64,000 nucleotides of DNA from Loxodes magnus (lineage: Eukaryota > Ciliophora > Karyorelictea > Loxodida > Loxodidae). The notes below the pieces were generated by a model. It had not been told where the DNA came from, did no database searches, and saw only the letters and a program-made list of their open reading frames with translations. Below, in pieces: positions 51,123 to 61,806 of this stretch. Numbering within the stretch: position 1 is the stretch's first letter; each line of letters opens with the position of its first letter. Position numbers and translations under genes: made by a program. Location: contig CAMPDV010000117.1 of assembly GCA_946699065.1 (NCBI GenBank), positions 62,001 to 126,000 on the forward strand, read 5' to 3'.

Positions 51123-51365
51123 ACAACGGAAGACGAGCCCTAGTCAGTCAAGTAGATAATCTAGTACTGTGTGGACTATATTACAAAGACTCTCTTAATA
51201 GATACCACCACGTATAAATATGGAATTGAACTTTGTGTGATAAGCCATATTTATTTGATGGTTCTCTCTAGCGGTTCAATAAGCTGATTAATGACTCGGT
51301 ATCAGTGCTAAAAGTAATGGGTATTGAAGTCTGGGTCTCAGAGTTCTTTTGTTTGCACATACCAC
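51123..51365 (+). repeat. SINE-like repeat, subfamily 2
   Basis: Matches the minus strand of 250-535: GTTCTCTCTAGCGGTTCAAT, GACTCGGTATCAGTGCTAAA and a CTCAGAGTTC end. The head CCCTAGTCAGTCAAGTAGAT resembles the heads of subfamily 1. The tail diverges, and the terminal hairpin of subfamily 1 is not seen. Confidence 0.6.
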
Positions 51366-52360
51366 TAATTTTGGCAGGAACTAGGAAATATTCAACGACA
51401 TAATTGGGAAAAATTAAAATTTTACGTAGAAAAATTTAATTAGTTCGTAATGCTAAATAAATAAATTGTAATTTCATCCATTTCCTTCTAAAATCAGACT
51501 TTTGAAAGAATTTCAAGAATTAAGAGAAAGGGAATAAATTTCGAGTTTAAAAGTGGTGAAAAGAAGAAAAAATGATGCAAAGAATGAAAAATATATTATG
51601 GTAATGCAGATTAAGTATTTCATGAGCAGAAGTAGTGTTGAACCTATAAATGGTGGTTTACCTTAATATATTTAATTATGTAGATCTTTTTTAATTTTTT
51701 CTAAAGAAATAAACAGATAAATCTCTTTTAGAATGTATTAAAAGTGAAAATAAAAATTGTAGAGTAAATGAAGATCCTTTAAGAAAAAAATGATATTTGA
51801 TGAATTTTTAATTTGATTGTTTATTGTTATTCGAAAATTAAAAAGAAAGATATGTTTAATAAACTTTAGATTTAGATTTTAAATTAATAAAATATATTGA
51901 GCAATGATATTGATAAAAATCTATATTTAATTCATTTTTTTATTCGCTTAAAAGACTTTTATCTCTTAATTTGTAATAAACGTATTTTAGATTCAAAAAT
52001 TTAAGAGTTTTCTTGGAAATTATTAAATACAAGTCTAGTTGCCTTTTTTCTTCTAAAGAGAAGTTAAATCATTTTTCAAAAAGAGTATGCAAAATATGAT
52101 AAGACTCTGACAATAAGCTTTGAAATTTCACAAAAATAAAAGCTTATTATGTATAAAAAATATATTAATTATGTAAAAATTGAATAAAAATAGAATTGAG
52201 ATAAGTGAATCATAAAAGCATCTGAAAGCAGCACAAAAAACTCTTCTAATAAAAGATAAGAAAAAAATTTTGGGAAATAACAAAAATAATTAAATTTTTC
52301 TAAAAGGTAAAATAAAATCAGATTGAAAAATTGAAATTTAAATAGATAATAAAAAAATAA
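51366..52360. other. Possible 5' remnant of the LINE copy
   Basis: Partly Lys/Glu-rich on the plus strand ahead of the reverse transcriptase, but no endonuclease or other motif can be placed. Confidence 0.3.
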
Positions 52361-54392
52361 GGTAATAATGGTCTAAAAGCTGAACTTATTAAATATGAAG
52401 GTTAAGATTTGCATCAAATTATTACAAGTTTCATTAATAACATGCTTAGAACATTTAAAATACCTAATGCAATGAAAAAAATAAACATTTTTCAATTTTC
52501 AAAAAGGGAAGCAAAAGTAATTGATGTAATTGACGACCTATCGCTTTATTGAACTGTCTACTTAATATTTATGATAAAGCACTAACATAACGACTTTACA
52601 ATTATATTTATGAACGAAACATTTTATATCCTGCCTAATTTGGATTTATTCGTAAACGCTCCACTACTTAGCAAATTTGAACTATTTAGTAAATTATAGA
52701 CTTTCATCGTAGATGGACACATAAAAAGTAATTAATTGCTACTTTAATAGATGTAGAAAAAATGTTTGATAGCATATCTAGGAAATTACTTTTTGATTAT
52801 CTTAGAAGACTTAGGCTACCTTTGGACCTAATATTGGCACTAAAATCTTTTTACGATAATGTTGATACTAAGTTTATAATTGATGGATATCTTACAAGAA
52901 CAATTAAATATAACAATGGAGTATTATAAGGAAGTAGCCATGCACCTGTACTTGCAATTTTATACTATGATATTGTTATAAGATATTTAGAAAATAATCA
53001 GAAGGAATTAGGATTTCAAATATTATCTAAAACTTTCATAATACGAGCCTTCACTGACGACTTAATCCAATTGTCCTCTTCATAGAAAAATGCCTAAAAA
53101 TTATTACAAGCTACATCTACAGCTTTTGATTGAGTAAAACTTACAATTAATGTAGCCAAATGTGAAGTAATAGAATTCTTGAAAAAAAATCAATGAAAAG
53201 ATAGCTAACCTTCTATTAATATAAAGCTCAATGGGATTCCAATTGCTTAAAAAGATGAAGTTACCTATTTAGGATATTAGTTAGGAATAAAATAAAATTA
53301 CAAATTACATTGTACAGCAGTAGCTACCAAATACAGAGTAGCTATTTAAAAAGCTACTACAATAATTTCTAAATATGGATTAGTATCCCCTCTCAGCTTC
53401 AAAACTCTTTGTAGAACTTTTATTTTGCCTAAAGTTGAATATGGAAGTGATATTACTCCGTGAGCTACTATTTCTGGAATTAAAGGAATAAAAAATAAGA
53501 TAACAAAATCATAAAGACTTATCTCAAGATAGGCGTTTAGATATTAAGAATTCACATTCAATGAGTCATGCTTTATTGACCTAAACTGGCTTCCTTTTAC
53601 ACATATAGCAACTCAAAATTTAATGACTTTTATTAAAAATTAATGTAATATAGCAAAGAAAATCCTAACTTAGATACTACTTTTCTATTAGAAAAATGCA
53701 CTAAATTTAATTTACCATACTAGAAACATATAAAGAAATGTATCGATTTGTATAATTTTGACACGTCACATGTTTAGAGTAAGATGGATTTTTATAAACT
53801 CACAGAATAAAAAACAAAACATAAATTCTTAATGGAATGTCTCTCTAGGAATACACTTATGCCAACAGCAAAAAGAATTATAGACTAAATAGAAAATAAT
53901 TAAAGTGTATTTCCTGAAACTACTTATATCAAATATAATAAACACTATATTAGAGAGACTATTTCTATTTATAAACTGAGGACTTTTTCTTATAATTTTC
54001 AATAAGAACTTAGTAATCGCCACATTAACGTTAGATATAGCATTATTTGCTTATGTGGCTAAGACTTTGATGAAATTGATCATATTTTTGATTGCTAATA
54101 CTATGCAGACATTATTGAGGAACTTGAAAGTCATAAAGCTTTTAAAGAAAAAGACAAGAAGAAACTAATTCTTTATGACTAAAACTATATAAACAAACAT
54201 TTTTCAAAGAATCAAATTCCTAAAATAGACAAATTAATCAAAAATTTTCATTCTAAATTACTAAAAAAGCGTATTGAAATGTTTAAACTACAAGATGAGC
54301 TTTTAGAAGAGTTTCTAGAAGGAAAAAAAGACAAATTTCATCAAGACAATAAATAAAAATATATGATAGAGAAAGAACAAGAAGAAGCTTGA
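52361..54392 (+). pseudogene. LINE reverse transcriptase relic, frameshifted
   Basis: Contains the ordered motifs of a non-LTR reverse transcriptase: L-K-A-E-L-I-K, I-F-K-K-G-S-K-S-N-W-C-N-W-R-P-I-A-L-L-N, Q-F-G-F-I-R-K-R-S-T, A-T-L-I-D-V-E-K-M-F-D, G-V-L-Q-G-S-S-H-A-P-V-L, and F-T-D-D at 53050-53061 for the catalytic box. Downstream is K-V-E-Y-G-S-D, and near the end a C-x-C-x9-H-x4-C finger (C-L-C-G-Q-D-F-D-E-I-D-H-I-F-D-C), as in LINE ORF2 C-termini. Both catalytic Asp of the box remain. Frame changes near 52490 and 53640 mean it cannot make one protein as it stands. TAA/TAG are Gln and TGA is Trp (N-W-R-P-I). It copies element RNA into DNA in live relatives; this copy is likely dead. Confidence 0.85.
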
Positions 54393-55198
54393 TTAGCATT
54401 TATAAACTTTTATCTTTCAACATATTTGTAATATTTATAGTTAAAGCTATATTTATTGCAACTATGTCTCAATATTCTTAAATATTGAAACTATTATATT
54501 TTAATTAATTAATAATAAAAAAAAATAAACAAATAACAAAGTAATTCAAATATGAAAAAATATAAAAAATAAATAAAGTTTTCTTAATTATTCTAGAAGG
54601 AAAATTACATCAATGAAACTAAATTTTCAAAAAATTAAAGAGATAATACTTGTAAATAATTAAATTTAAAGTGTTATATATTGTAATTGGATATTTTCGA
54701 AGAATAAACTATAAATTTTTGTTCTTAATAATAAAAAAATATAAATACTCATTTAATCATTTAAATAATAGTTAATTAAAACTTAATTAAGAAAATCATT
54801 TTAATAATATTTTTATCCATTAAGAATTTGAAAAATGTAAAATGAATTTTTAAATACAAAAATAAATTAATTTAAACTAATATAAATTTTAATAAATTGA
54901 GGTTAATAAATTTTAGAATTAAAGTGATAAATTTTAAAGTATCATTTATGAGTAAAATTAAGGTTACAATGATATTAAATATGAAATTATAATTTTAAAA
55001 TGATTAAATAATCACTTAATTATTTAATTTAATTAGATAAATTATTAAAAAGTTGAGGGAAATATTAATAGAAATAACTAAATCCTTTTCTCATTGCTTA
55101 TTAAATAACTCTTAATATTTTCTCACGTACTGTTTGATTTAATTTTTAAATAAATATTGCGATTTAAATTTAATTATATAATTAATGAGGAATTTTAA
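54393..55198. other. AT-rich intergenic, no gene seen
   Basis: Nothing supportable. Confidence 0.45.
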
Positions 55199-55950
55199 TG
55201 ATAATAATAATATTAAATTAAAATAAATTATAGTAGATCTACTTTTATTATTCACCTCTTTTATTATCAATTTTTTTTTCAAAATAATATTTCTGCTGCT
55301 TCCTTCGAAGTCACTCATAAATTTTTGTTCTTCTTTTTCCGCACATCCGTATTCATCTTGCTTTGAGTTTCAGTCCTCTTCTTCCTCTTTATTATTATGC
55401 GTCCTATAGTTTCTTTGAACATTTTTCTTTATTATGTCATTAGTTTCCTTTATTGATTCATGGAATTATGTTCCTTGATAAAAATTTTATCTGTATTTTT
55501 ACCTTCTCACTTTTAATTTATTAGGTCAGTTTTCTCTAAATTTTTTCTTATACTCTTTACTTTTTTTAATTGTTAACATTATCTTTCTAAGTGTCCTTTC
55601 CTCTTGCAATATCTCAAAATCTTAATAAATTTTCTGCCTGCAAATCAGGCTTTTATTCTTTCTCGATATCCATAGGATTTCCATATTTTAAGTTTTTCTA
55701 GATTTTTGATTGTGTTTAAAAAATAAATTAGTTGAGTCATTCTTCTTTTATTTTATCGAAAATTTACTTCCTGATTTTCTGACCCGTTGCCTTTTCTTTT
55801 TTTAGATAATTATTTCTTACTAATTTTTCACTGTAGCAAGGTTCTAATTTTGCTTTTTAATTCCAAGACTTAAAATTTTAGAATCTGGTTCTCTAATAAC
55901 AGTTTTATATTCCTTTTTAGTAACTTATTGCTAAGGTTATTTATTTTTTG
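55199..55950 (-). pseudogene. Retroelement ORF1 relic
   Basis: Minus-strand frames give N-P-M-D-I-E-K-E-Q-K-P-D, the linker that precedes the knuckle in the family. In the next frame R-Y-C-K-R-K-G-H-L-E-R-Q-C follows, i.e. a CCHC knuckle missing its first Cys. The copy ends in GAGGTGAATAAT and an (ATT)n tract at about 55199-55211, the usual 3' end. At least one frameshift; decayed. Confidence 0.5.
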
Positions 55951-57650
55951 AAGACGATGTTTAATCCGTTTTTATATAATAGATATAAAAGTTTCAATAT
56001 TTGAGAATAGGAACGCATTTGCAAAAATATTTTGAGTGTATATGCAAATAATGTTTAAATAAAGTTTCTGAGGAATTTATCTAAAAAAGTTTAGCTGGAA
56101 AATAACGATAACGCATTAAAAGAACTTAATAAAGTTAGATTACTTAAGATTTTAGCAATTAGATCCTTAAATAGCACTTTTAGCAACTTTATAACAGCTT
56201 TTTTGCATTCATCAAGAAATATTGCTGATTAAAAGATTCTTTAGAAAAAAGTCTATAAATTTAATTAATACTTAAATTCTAAAAGAGTAGATTTATTAAA
56301 TTAGATGGAGCTTTTTAAAATTTTGGATTGACAATTTACTGAAATAAATTGAAAATTTAAGATTGAATCTTAATCTTGAGATAAAATATTAAGAATGACA
56401 CTAAAAAGAATAAATCAGACAAATTGAATAATTTTGAGCAAATAAATAAAGAGAAAATAGCTTAAAATTAATTAATATTTAAAACTAGAAATTTTACTAT
56501 AAAGCTAATAGATAAAATAGAGATTGATAGAACAGAATTATCTAACTAAAAGGTAGAATCTTTAGGATTCTTAAAAGTTTATCTTTAATATCAATTGATG
56601 AAGAGTTATTAATTTACTATGAATAAGTAATATTACTATATTAAGAAGAAAATAAATGAATTTTGAAAATTTATCTTCGTAGAAAAATTCTTGGAAGGTT
56701 ATATAAAAATAAAATAACAGAAAATCTTTAAAGGCATTCATTTTGCAAAAGCTTATAAAAGATTAAAACCTCAAAGAATAAAGAAAAAGAAGCAGTTGAT
56801 AAATCAAAGATTAAGTTCAACTTTTAGAGAAAAGAATAATTTATAAATGGCTTAGATTAATATAGGAATAAATTGATGAATTTTAAAATATTCGTAAGTC
56901 TTTAAGAATCATAGTAAGCAAAAATTTAAACTAATTTAAGATTAAAATTATTAAATCTATAAAATAGATAAATTTAAATTCAAATTAGAAGAGAGATATT
57001 ATGAAAAAAACTTGCACAAGTTAAAAATAATGAATTTAATCTAAATATATCCTAATCGATAATCTAAATCATATTTATAAAGGATTTTATAAATCAAGAA
57101 GAAATATACAAGTTTAGAAAAACATTAATTTGAAAAATATACTTACAATTGAAAAAGCTGACATAAAAAAGGGATAAAAAAATTACATTTTTTATTAAAC
57201 TCAAGTTAAAGCTGGTATTATGATAAAGATTCATAGATATTACAAGAAATTTAAATTTTATAATATATTGTTTTTATAAATTAAAATGGAAGCTTATATA
57301 TTTTTAAAAAGAGATTGAATATTAAATTTTATATTATTAAATAGCCTAGTAGGATGAAATTTTTTTTCATAAAATAAATACTTTTAAAGAAACTAGTATC
57401 ATTGTAAAATTTGTTTGGAAAAAATAAAACTTAATTATAATTTGCATATCTCCTGTAATTTATTTAATTTTATTTATTTACCTGTTTTACCTTATTTTTA
57501 TCTCTGGAAAATTTCTAAATAATAAAAGTATTTTAAATAAAATTTAATAAAAATAATAACTAATTAAAGTGATACCACCTTTCAATTAAGTTCATCACTA
57601 TTAACTATTTAATACTTGCAAATAAATACATCTTGAAAAATTGAGTAAAG
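55951..57650. other. Purine-rich on plus strand, no gene assigned
   Basis: 56040-57100 is A/G-rich and two overlapping plus-strand frames have few TGAs, both Lys/Gln/Ile-rich. Neither has a motif or a clean start, so no gene is called. Confidence 0.3.
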
Positions 57651-57689
57651 TGAGAATATCTTTTTAAAAATTACCAAAAAAATACTCAC

Positions 57690-57935
57690 TATCCACTCCA
57701 AGTCATGTTTCAAGACAAATAACCACCAGAATCAAAAATCTATATGTTCAAGATTCCAAGAATTAGCTAAAGCAAATAAAGAATATATCAAATATGGGTA
57801 TTTAAGCTCCCCAACCTCCGATTAAGCTATCCTTTTCTTCATCTCTCAATTCTGTCTTAGGTTTCTGTGCTAAAGCAACTATTCATATAAAAGCTTGGGA
57901 ATTTCTATCTAATAAAATATAATATATCAATAAGT
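57690..57935 (+). other. Short coding-like stretch, not recognised
   Basis: Less AT-rich than its flanks, with a plus-strand frame reading A-P-Q-P-P-I-K-L-S-F-S-S-S-L-N-S-V-L. No start, partner or family could be identified. It may be an exon or repeat fragment. Confidence 0.2.
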
Positions 57936-58164
57936 AAGCTAAAAGTTTCTCAATTATATTTTTAATTTAAAATTAATCTTTAAAAATAAAAATATTTATT
58001 TTAAATATTAGACTTATATATTTATCTTTACTTTTAATTTATCTTCTTAATAAGATTTTTTAATTATTTTTCAAATATGATAATTTATTAGATTTTAGTA
58101 AACTTATAAAATTAATTTTTTAATTTTCTTTATTGAAACAAAATTTATTATATTTTTTTAAAAC

Positions 58165-58460
58165 CGCCATAGTTGTTCGAAGGTGAACAACAAGGTCATT
58201 TTCATCAGAGGTTGGGGAAGTTAAGTACCCATAATCGACTTTATGTCTTCCTCTGCTTTGGTTTGGCCTCGAGACATAAGATTCTTAGACCTTCGACACT
58301 GGCTTGGCTTAGTTTATTTTTAATTCTAGAACGAAAAAGAAATAATATTGCGAATTTCATCAGAGGTGGGGAATTTAAGTACCTATAATTGACACATGTC
58401 GTCCTCTGCTTTGGTGATGCAATGAGACACAATCCTGCCATGTCCTTGAACCTCCAACAA
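58165..58460 (+). repeat. Tandem 5S-rRNA-like units
   Basis: Two related units: CATCAGAGGTTGGGGAAGTT at 58202 and CATCAGAGGTGGGGAATTTA at 58358, each followed by AAGTACC(C)ATAAT and by CCTCTGCTTTGGT. The first unit is preceded by GCCATA, GAAGGTGAA and ACA in the order seen in 5S rRNA (GCCATA, AAGGTGAA, ACA, then GAAGTTAAG). The intact 5S fold and the box C region are not evident. Probably a repeat with a 5S-derived head rather than a working 5S gene. The open frames here are shadows. Confidence 0.4.
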
Positions 58461-58484
58461 GTATTAAAGATTACGAGTATTCTT

Positions 58485-58605
58485 AAATTATATCAGTATT
58501 GAACGTTTTTGTCAGTACTGAATAATTATACCAGTATTGAACAAGGTTTATCAGTATCTGATAATTTTATCACTAAGAAACATTCTTGCCAGTATGAAAC
58601 ATTTT
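58485..58605 (+). repeat. Degenerate ~20-bp tandem repeat
   Basis: Six imperfect units of the type ATCAGTATTGAACnnnnttt: TCAGTATTGAAC, TCAGTACTGAAT, CCAGTATTGAAC, TCAGTATCTGAT, TCACTAAGAAAC, CCAGTATGAAAC. It lies between the 5S-like units and the hairpin that precedes the ORF1 gene, so it may be part of that element's 5' region. Confidence 0.6.
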
Positions 58606-58609
58606 TTTT

Positions 58610-58651
58610 AAAGAGCTGCGCACCAACGAGAGTGCTACGCGCTCTACAATC
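58610..58651 (+). repeat. Conserved retroelement hairpin, copy 3
   Basis: AGAGCTGCGCACCAACGAGA continuing GTGCTACGCGCTCT. Outer stem AGAGC-GC/GCGCTCT with a bulged T, inner GCAC/GTGC, and a 3-nt TAC asymmetry. It is 33 bp upstream of the ORF1 start, in the sense orientation, as at the 2061 copy. Confidence 0.65.
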
Positions 58652-58683
58652 AAATTTATTTATTATTTATCTATTTTAAAAAA

Positions 58684-59620
58684 ATGGTAGAAGGGTTCAA
58701 GAAAGGCTTTTATACCACCTCCTAAAAAGGGGAGAGAAAGTAAGAACCCTCATCTCTAACTAACGCGTCTTCTTCCTAGAAATAATCTTCTTCTCAAAAC
58801 CTTCAAGAATAATAGACTCAACTAGGAACTTCTGGATCAACTTAAAAGATGGGACAAAAGCGCCAAAAGGCTACCTCGATGACACCAACTGAAGAGGAAG
58901 GCCCTAGAAAGGTGCTGGAGACGCAAGAAGCAACAGCCGTGCGAGAGTTTGCGATGCCACAGTTCCAGGAAGAACAGGCATAAATTTTAGTCGCATTCTC
59001 TGACCTGAAGGAGGAAGTAAAGAAGCTACGATTAGAGAATAGAGCTCTAAAAAATCAAGTTACTGAGCTCAAGGAATGGAAAGAAAGCTTCTGGGAAGTC
59101 TACGATCGAGAGCAAAACACTTTCTTCAGGGAAATGGGATTGCTACAGCAGAGAACAACTGTGCTTGAAGAGAACAGCAAGTAGCAACAGTAGACAATTC
59201 AAGATACAATGGACATAGAAGGAGCTATTAATTTACCGAGGAGTCCAGACAAGAAATGAATTAGGAATAAACCAAGATGTTTTGTATGCTAACAAACTGG
59301 ACATAAATATAGACAATGTTAGAAATTGAAATTAATTAAATAATAGTACTGGAATAGAAAATAATAAGAAAAATAATAGTACTAATATTAGGATAAGATT
59401 AGACGAGAATTCTGTAACTAATTTTATCCGTCAGGAGGTCAAATCTACAAACCGAAGTGGTATACAATCTAAGGCGACTGAAGAAAGAGTCCTGAAGGGA
59501 GCTGGTTCCAGCCAGGTTATCAAACTGGTCCTGTGAACACGAGGTTGAAAGTCCTCCAGGTTCACTAAACTCCAATTTAAACTTTTAAAGAATCCTAATA
59601 TTATTATTATTTATCTATTT
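58684..59620 (+). CDS. Retroelement ORF1: coiled coil plus CCHC zinc knuckle
   Basis: The best preserved copy of the family. The ATG at 58684 opens M-V-E-G-F-K-K-G-F-Y-T-T-S, the start shared with the 10777 copy. A Ser/Gln-rich segment follows, then a coiled coil (about 102-165: L-K-E-E-V-K-K-L-R-L-E-N-R-A-L). Next is M-D-I-E-G-A-I-N-L-P and the knuckle C199-F-V-C-Q-Q-T-G-H-K-Y-R-Q-C212 (C-x2-C-x4-H-x4-C), which binds nucleic acid in Gag and LINE ORF1 proteins. TGA codons at 59257 (K-K-W) and 59479 (G-D-W) read as Trp or, for the second, could be the stop. No further TGA comes before 59791, beyond the (ATT)n tail at 59598-59612, so the true end is uncertain. No ORF2 follows: an ORF1-only, probably non-autonomous element. 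Its GC content is higher than that of the host genes. Confidence 0.75.
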
Positions 59621-59649
59621 TTTGTCTTTTTACTTGCTTCACCTAAAAA

Positions 59650-59995
59650 AATTAGATAAATCGTACGTAGTTCCTCATTGGCATATTACTTCTAAAGTCT
59701 TTTTCACAATTATATATAAACCTTATCCCTCTAAATTCAGTCAGGTTTACAATTTAAATATACCAAAATATAGACGCATCATGAGATTATGAGTAAATAT
59801 TTCCAATCTATGATGAAGAAGATTTTCTGCTGGTATTTAGAGTTCTTGAGTTTTGCATATCTTCAACAGAGAATACCTTGCGAAATTGATTCTTCTTCTA
59901 AGATTTATCTTCCACTAGAGCTCATTTCTAATTACCTTACTGGACCTCTAATCAGTTCTCGAGAGTAAGGGTTTACCATTCTATTTAAGTTCACT
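59650..59995 (+). repeat. Degenerate hairpin plus Y-D-E-E coding block
   Basis: Starts with a decayed hairpin (CGTAGTTCCTCATTGGCATA). A block then encodes Y-D-E-E-D-F-L-L-V-F-R-V-L-E and D-L-S-S-T-R-A-H-F, matching the repeat at 2551-2911. A frame change separates the M-R-L start from this part. Confidence 0.5.
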
Positions 59996-60051
59996 TATAT
60001 AATAAATTATAATCTATTCATCAAAATCCTTAAAAATGAATATAGCAAGCT

Positions 60052-61012
60052 TAATAATAATAATAGGATAAATTAAATTTACCAGTTATCGAGGATTTTC
60101 ACCTCTTAATGCTAGATACCAGGTTGCTCCGGTATTAAAAAAAGTTTTAAAAGTCTCTAATTCTATCTCCTTCCATTGCTCTTGTAATTTCCAACTCTGT
60201 CTTTATTTCTAATCAAATTTTCTCTTGTAGATGTATCCTAATTCATTTAAGTACAGTTTTTCTCTGACTTGTTTCAACTATATTTGTTTTCTTCCTCTGC
60301 AGTGCTTGTATTTTTCTTTATTTATTCATATACTACATCTGAAATTTTGAAATTCTTGCAACGTTTTCACAAGATTTCTGTAGAATTAGAAGAATAGTTT
60401 TTCTTCACTAATTTTTGTTGTTTAATCTTAGTCTTCCTGTTAGTCTCTTCGATCATCATTGGATCTCTTTTGCTCGTCTAGTTTCTTTTCTAATTTTTCC
60501 AGTCTATTACTCAGATCAGTTTGTTTCTGAAGCTAATTTTAAGATTAGTTATTCTGGTCTTAAGATATTTTTCAAAAAGTGCTTAGTTCTCTTTCTTAGG
60601 ACATAGGTCTGGATTCTATTCCTTTCGCTAGGCCGAGTTGTTCCATCAGCTTCTCATTTGCCTTTCTCAGTTTCCTAACCTCTTCCTAAAGGTCAGCACT
60701 TCTTTGCGGAGTTACTCCATGTTTATCTGGTCAGAAGGATTAAATTTTGACACCTTCTGGTGAAACAGATTTTTTCTTCTTCCTTTGCTTTTCCTCCGAT
60801 GTATGAATTATTACTTGATCGTTTCTAGGATTTCTTCTACTCATCATATCCTGCTTGAATTCCAAGTTATTAAGATTAAGAAAAAGATAACAGGCCAAGA
60901 TAAGATTCAGGTTTCTTCTCCAACTTTTTGGAGATGGTGTAGAAACTTCTTTTGAATCCTTCCATATTTTACTTTTATTATATATATTATATAAAATGGA
61001 TGTTGGCCTCAT
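60052..61012 (-). pseudogene. Retroelement ORF1 relic with long coiled coil
   Basis: Upstream of the core, one minus frame reads M-E-G-F-K-R-S-F-Y-T-I-S-K-K, the family start (ATG about 60967). The body continues in a second frame: S-E-E-K-Q-R-K-K-K-K-S-V-S-P-E-G-V-K-I, then L-Q-E-E-V-R-K-L-R-K-A-N-E-K-L and S-N-R-L-E-K-L-E-K-K-L-D-E-Q. The knuckle reads C-S-I-W-I-N-K-E-K-Y-K-H-C: the second Cys has become TGA and the His is lost. It ends near (ATT)n at 60052-60065. One frameshift plus knuckle decay make it a relic. It directly abuts the SINE-like unit at 61010-61425. Confidence 0.6.
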
Positions 61013-61425
61013 CAGATAAACTAGTATGTAATTTGATGCAGTGTATACTGCATTGCGAGTAATCTCGTACTAGATGCCACCACGGGGAAGGGTGGATAAG
61101 CTCCGTTGAGACATGCCTAACTTACCCCGAGGGTTCTCTCTAGCAGTATGAAAGATTGACTGACGGGCCTTCTAATTACCGACTAAATAACTAATTCTTA
61201 TTTGGACCTTATTCAAGAAGATTGAAGCATTTGACTCAAGATTTAAGAATAAATTTTAATAAGAAGATTCCCCATTTGGAGAAGCTGACATGACTCATCG
61301 GACCTCTAGAATTTTAACAAGAAACATGAGAACATTTTTCTTAATATTAAATATTAATATTGAAAGAGCTGCGCGCCAATGAAGTGCTACGCGCCCTATA
61401 ATCATTTTTATTGATTTATTGATTT
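61010..61425 (+). repeat. SINE-like repeat, subfamily 1, near-full copy
   Basis: Head GATGTTGGCCTCATCAGATA, then GCAGTGTATACTGCATTGCG, CACCACGGGGAAGGGTGG, GGTTCTCTCTAGCAGTATG and CCCCATTTGGAGAAGCTGAC, ending in the hairpin at 61363-61403 and ATTTATTGATTTATTGATTT. Nearly the exact reverse complement of 2098-2515. No coding capacity. The head may be tRNA-derived. Confidence 0.75.
61363..61403 (+). repeat. Conserved retroelement hairpin, copy 4
   Basis: AGAGCTGCGCGCCAATGAAG continuing TGCTACGCGCCCTATAATC. Terminal hairpin of the SINE-like copy, with the same bulge and inner stem as the other copies. Confidence 0.6.
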
Positions 61426-61806
61426 ATAGCAAGCTTAATAAATCCATATTTTTTATACTAAATAAGATTATAGTTTGAAAACTTAAAGTTGTTTATTAAA
61501 TATTTGAATATAAAAAGTATATTTTAATTATCTATCATTTAAATAAATAACTCTTAATAATATTATAATAAAAATATAAATTTAACTCTAAAATGCTTAT
61601 TTTTAATTTTATATACTCTACTAGACTAATTATGGCTATTTATTTTTTTAGAAATATTAAATAAATAGTTTTAAATATAATTTGGATTATTATAGATTAA
61701 GATTAATTATATTAAAAAATAAGAATCATATATAGATTTTTCTTAGCAGCAGTATAAATGCTAATTATGCTTTTTACTACAAATTTTAAATTTATTATAT
61801 AATAAT
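61426..61806. other. AT-rich, no gene seen
   Basis: Nothing supportable. Confidence 0.45.

Noticed and set aside
56040-57100. Lys-rich open frames in a purine-rich stretch
   Set aside because: Two overlapping frames look equally open and neither has a motif or a homologous copy in the window.
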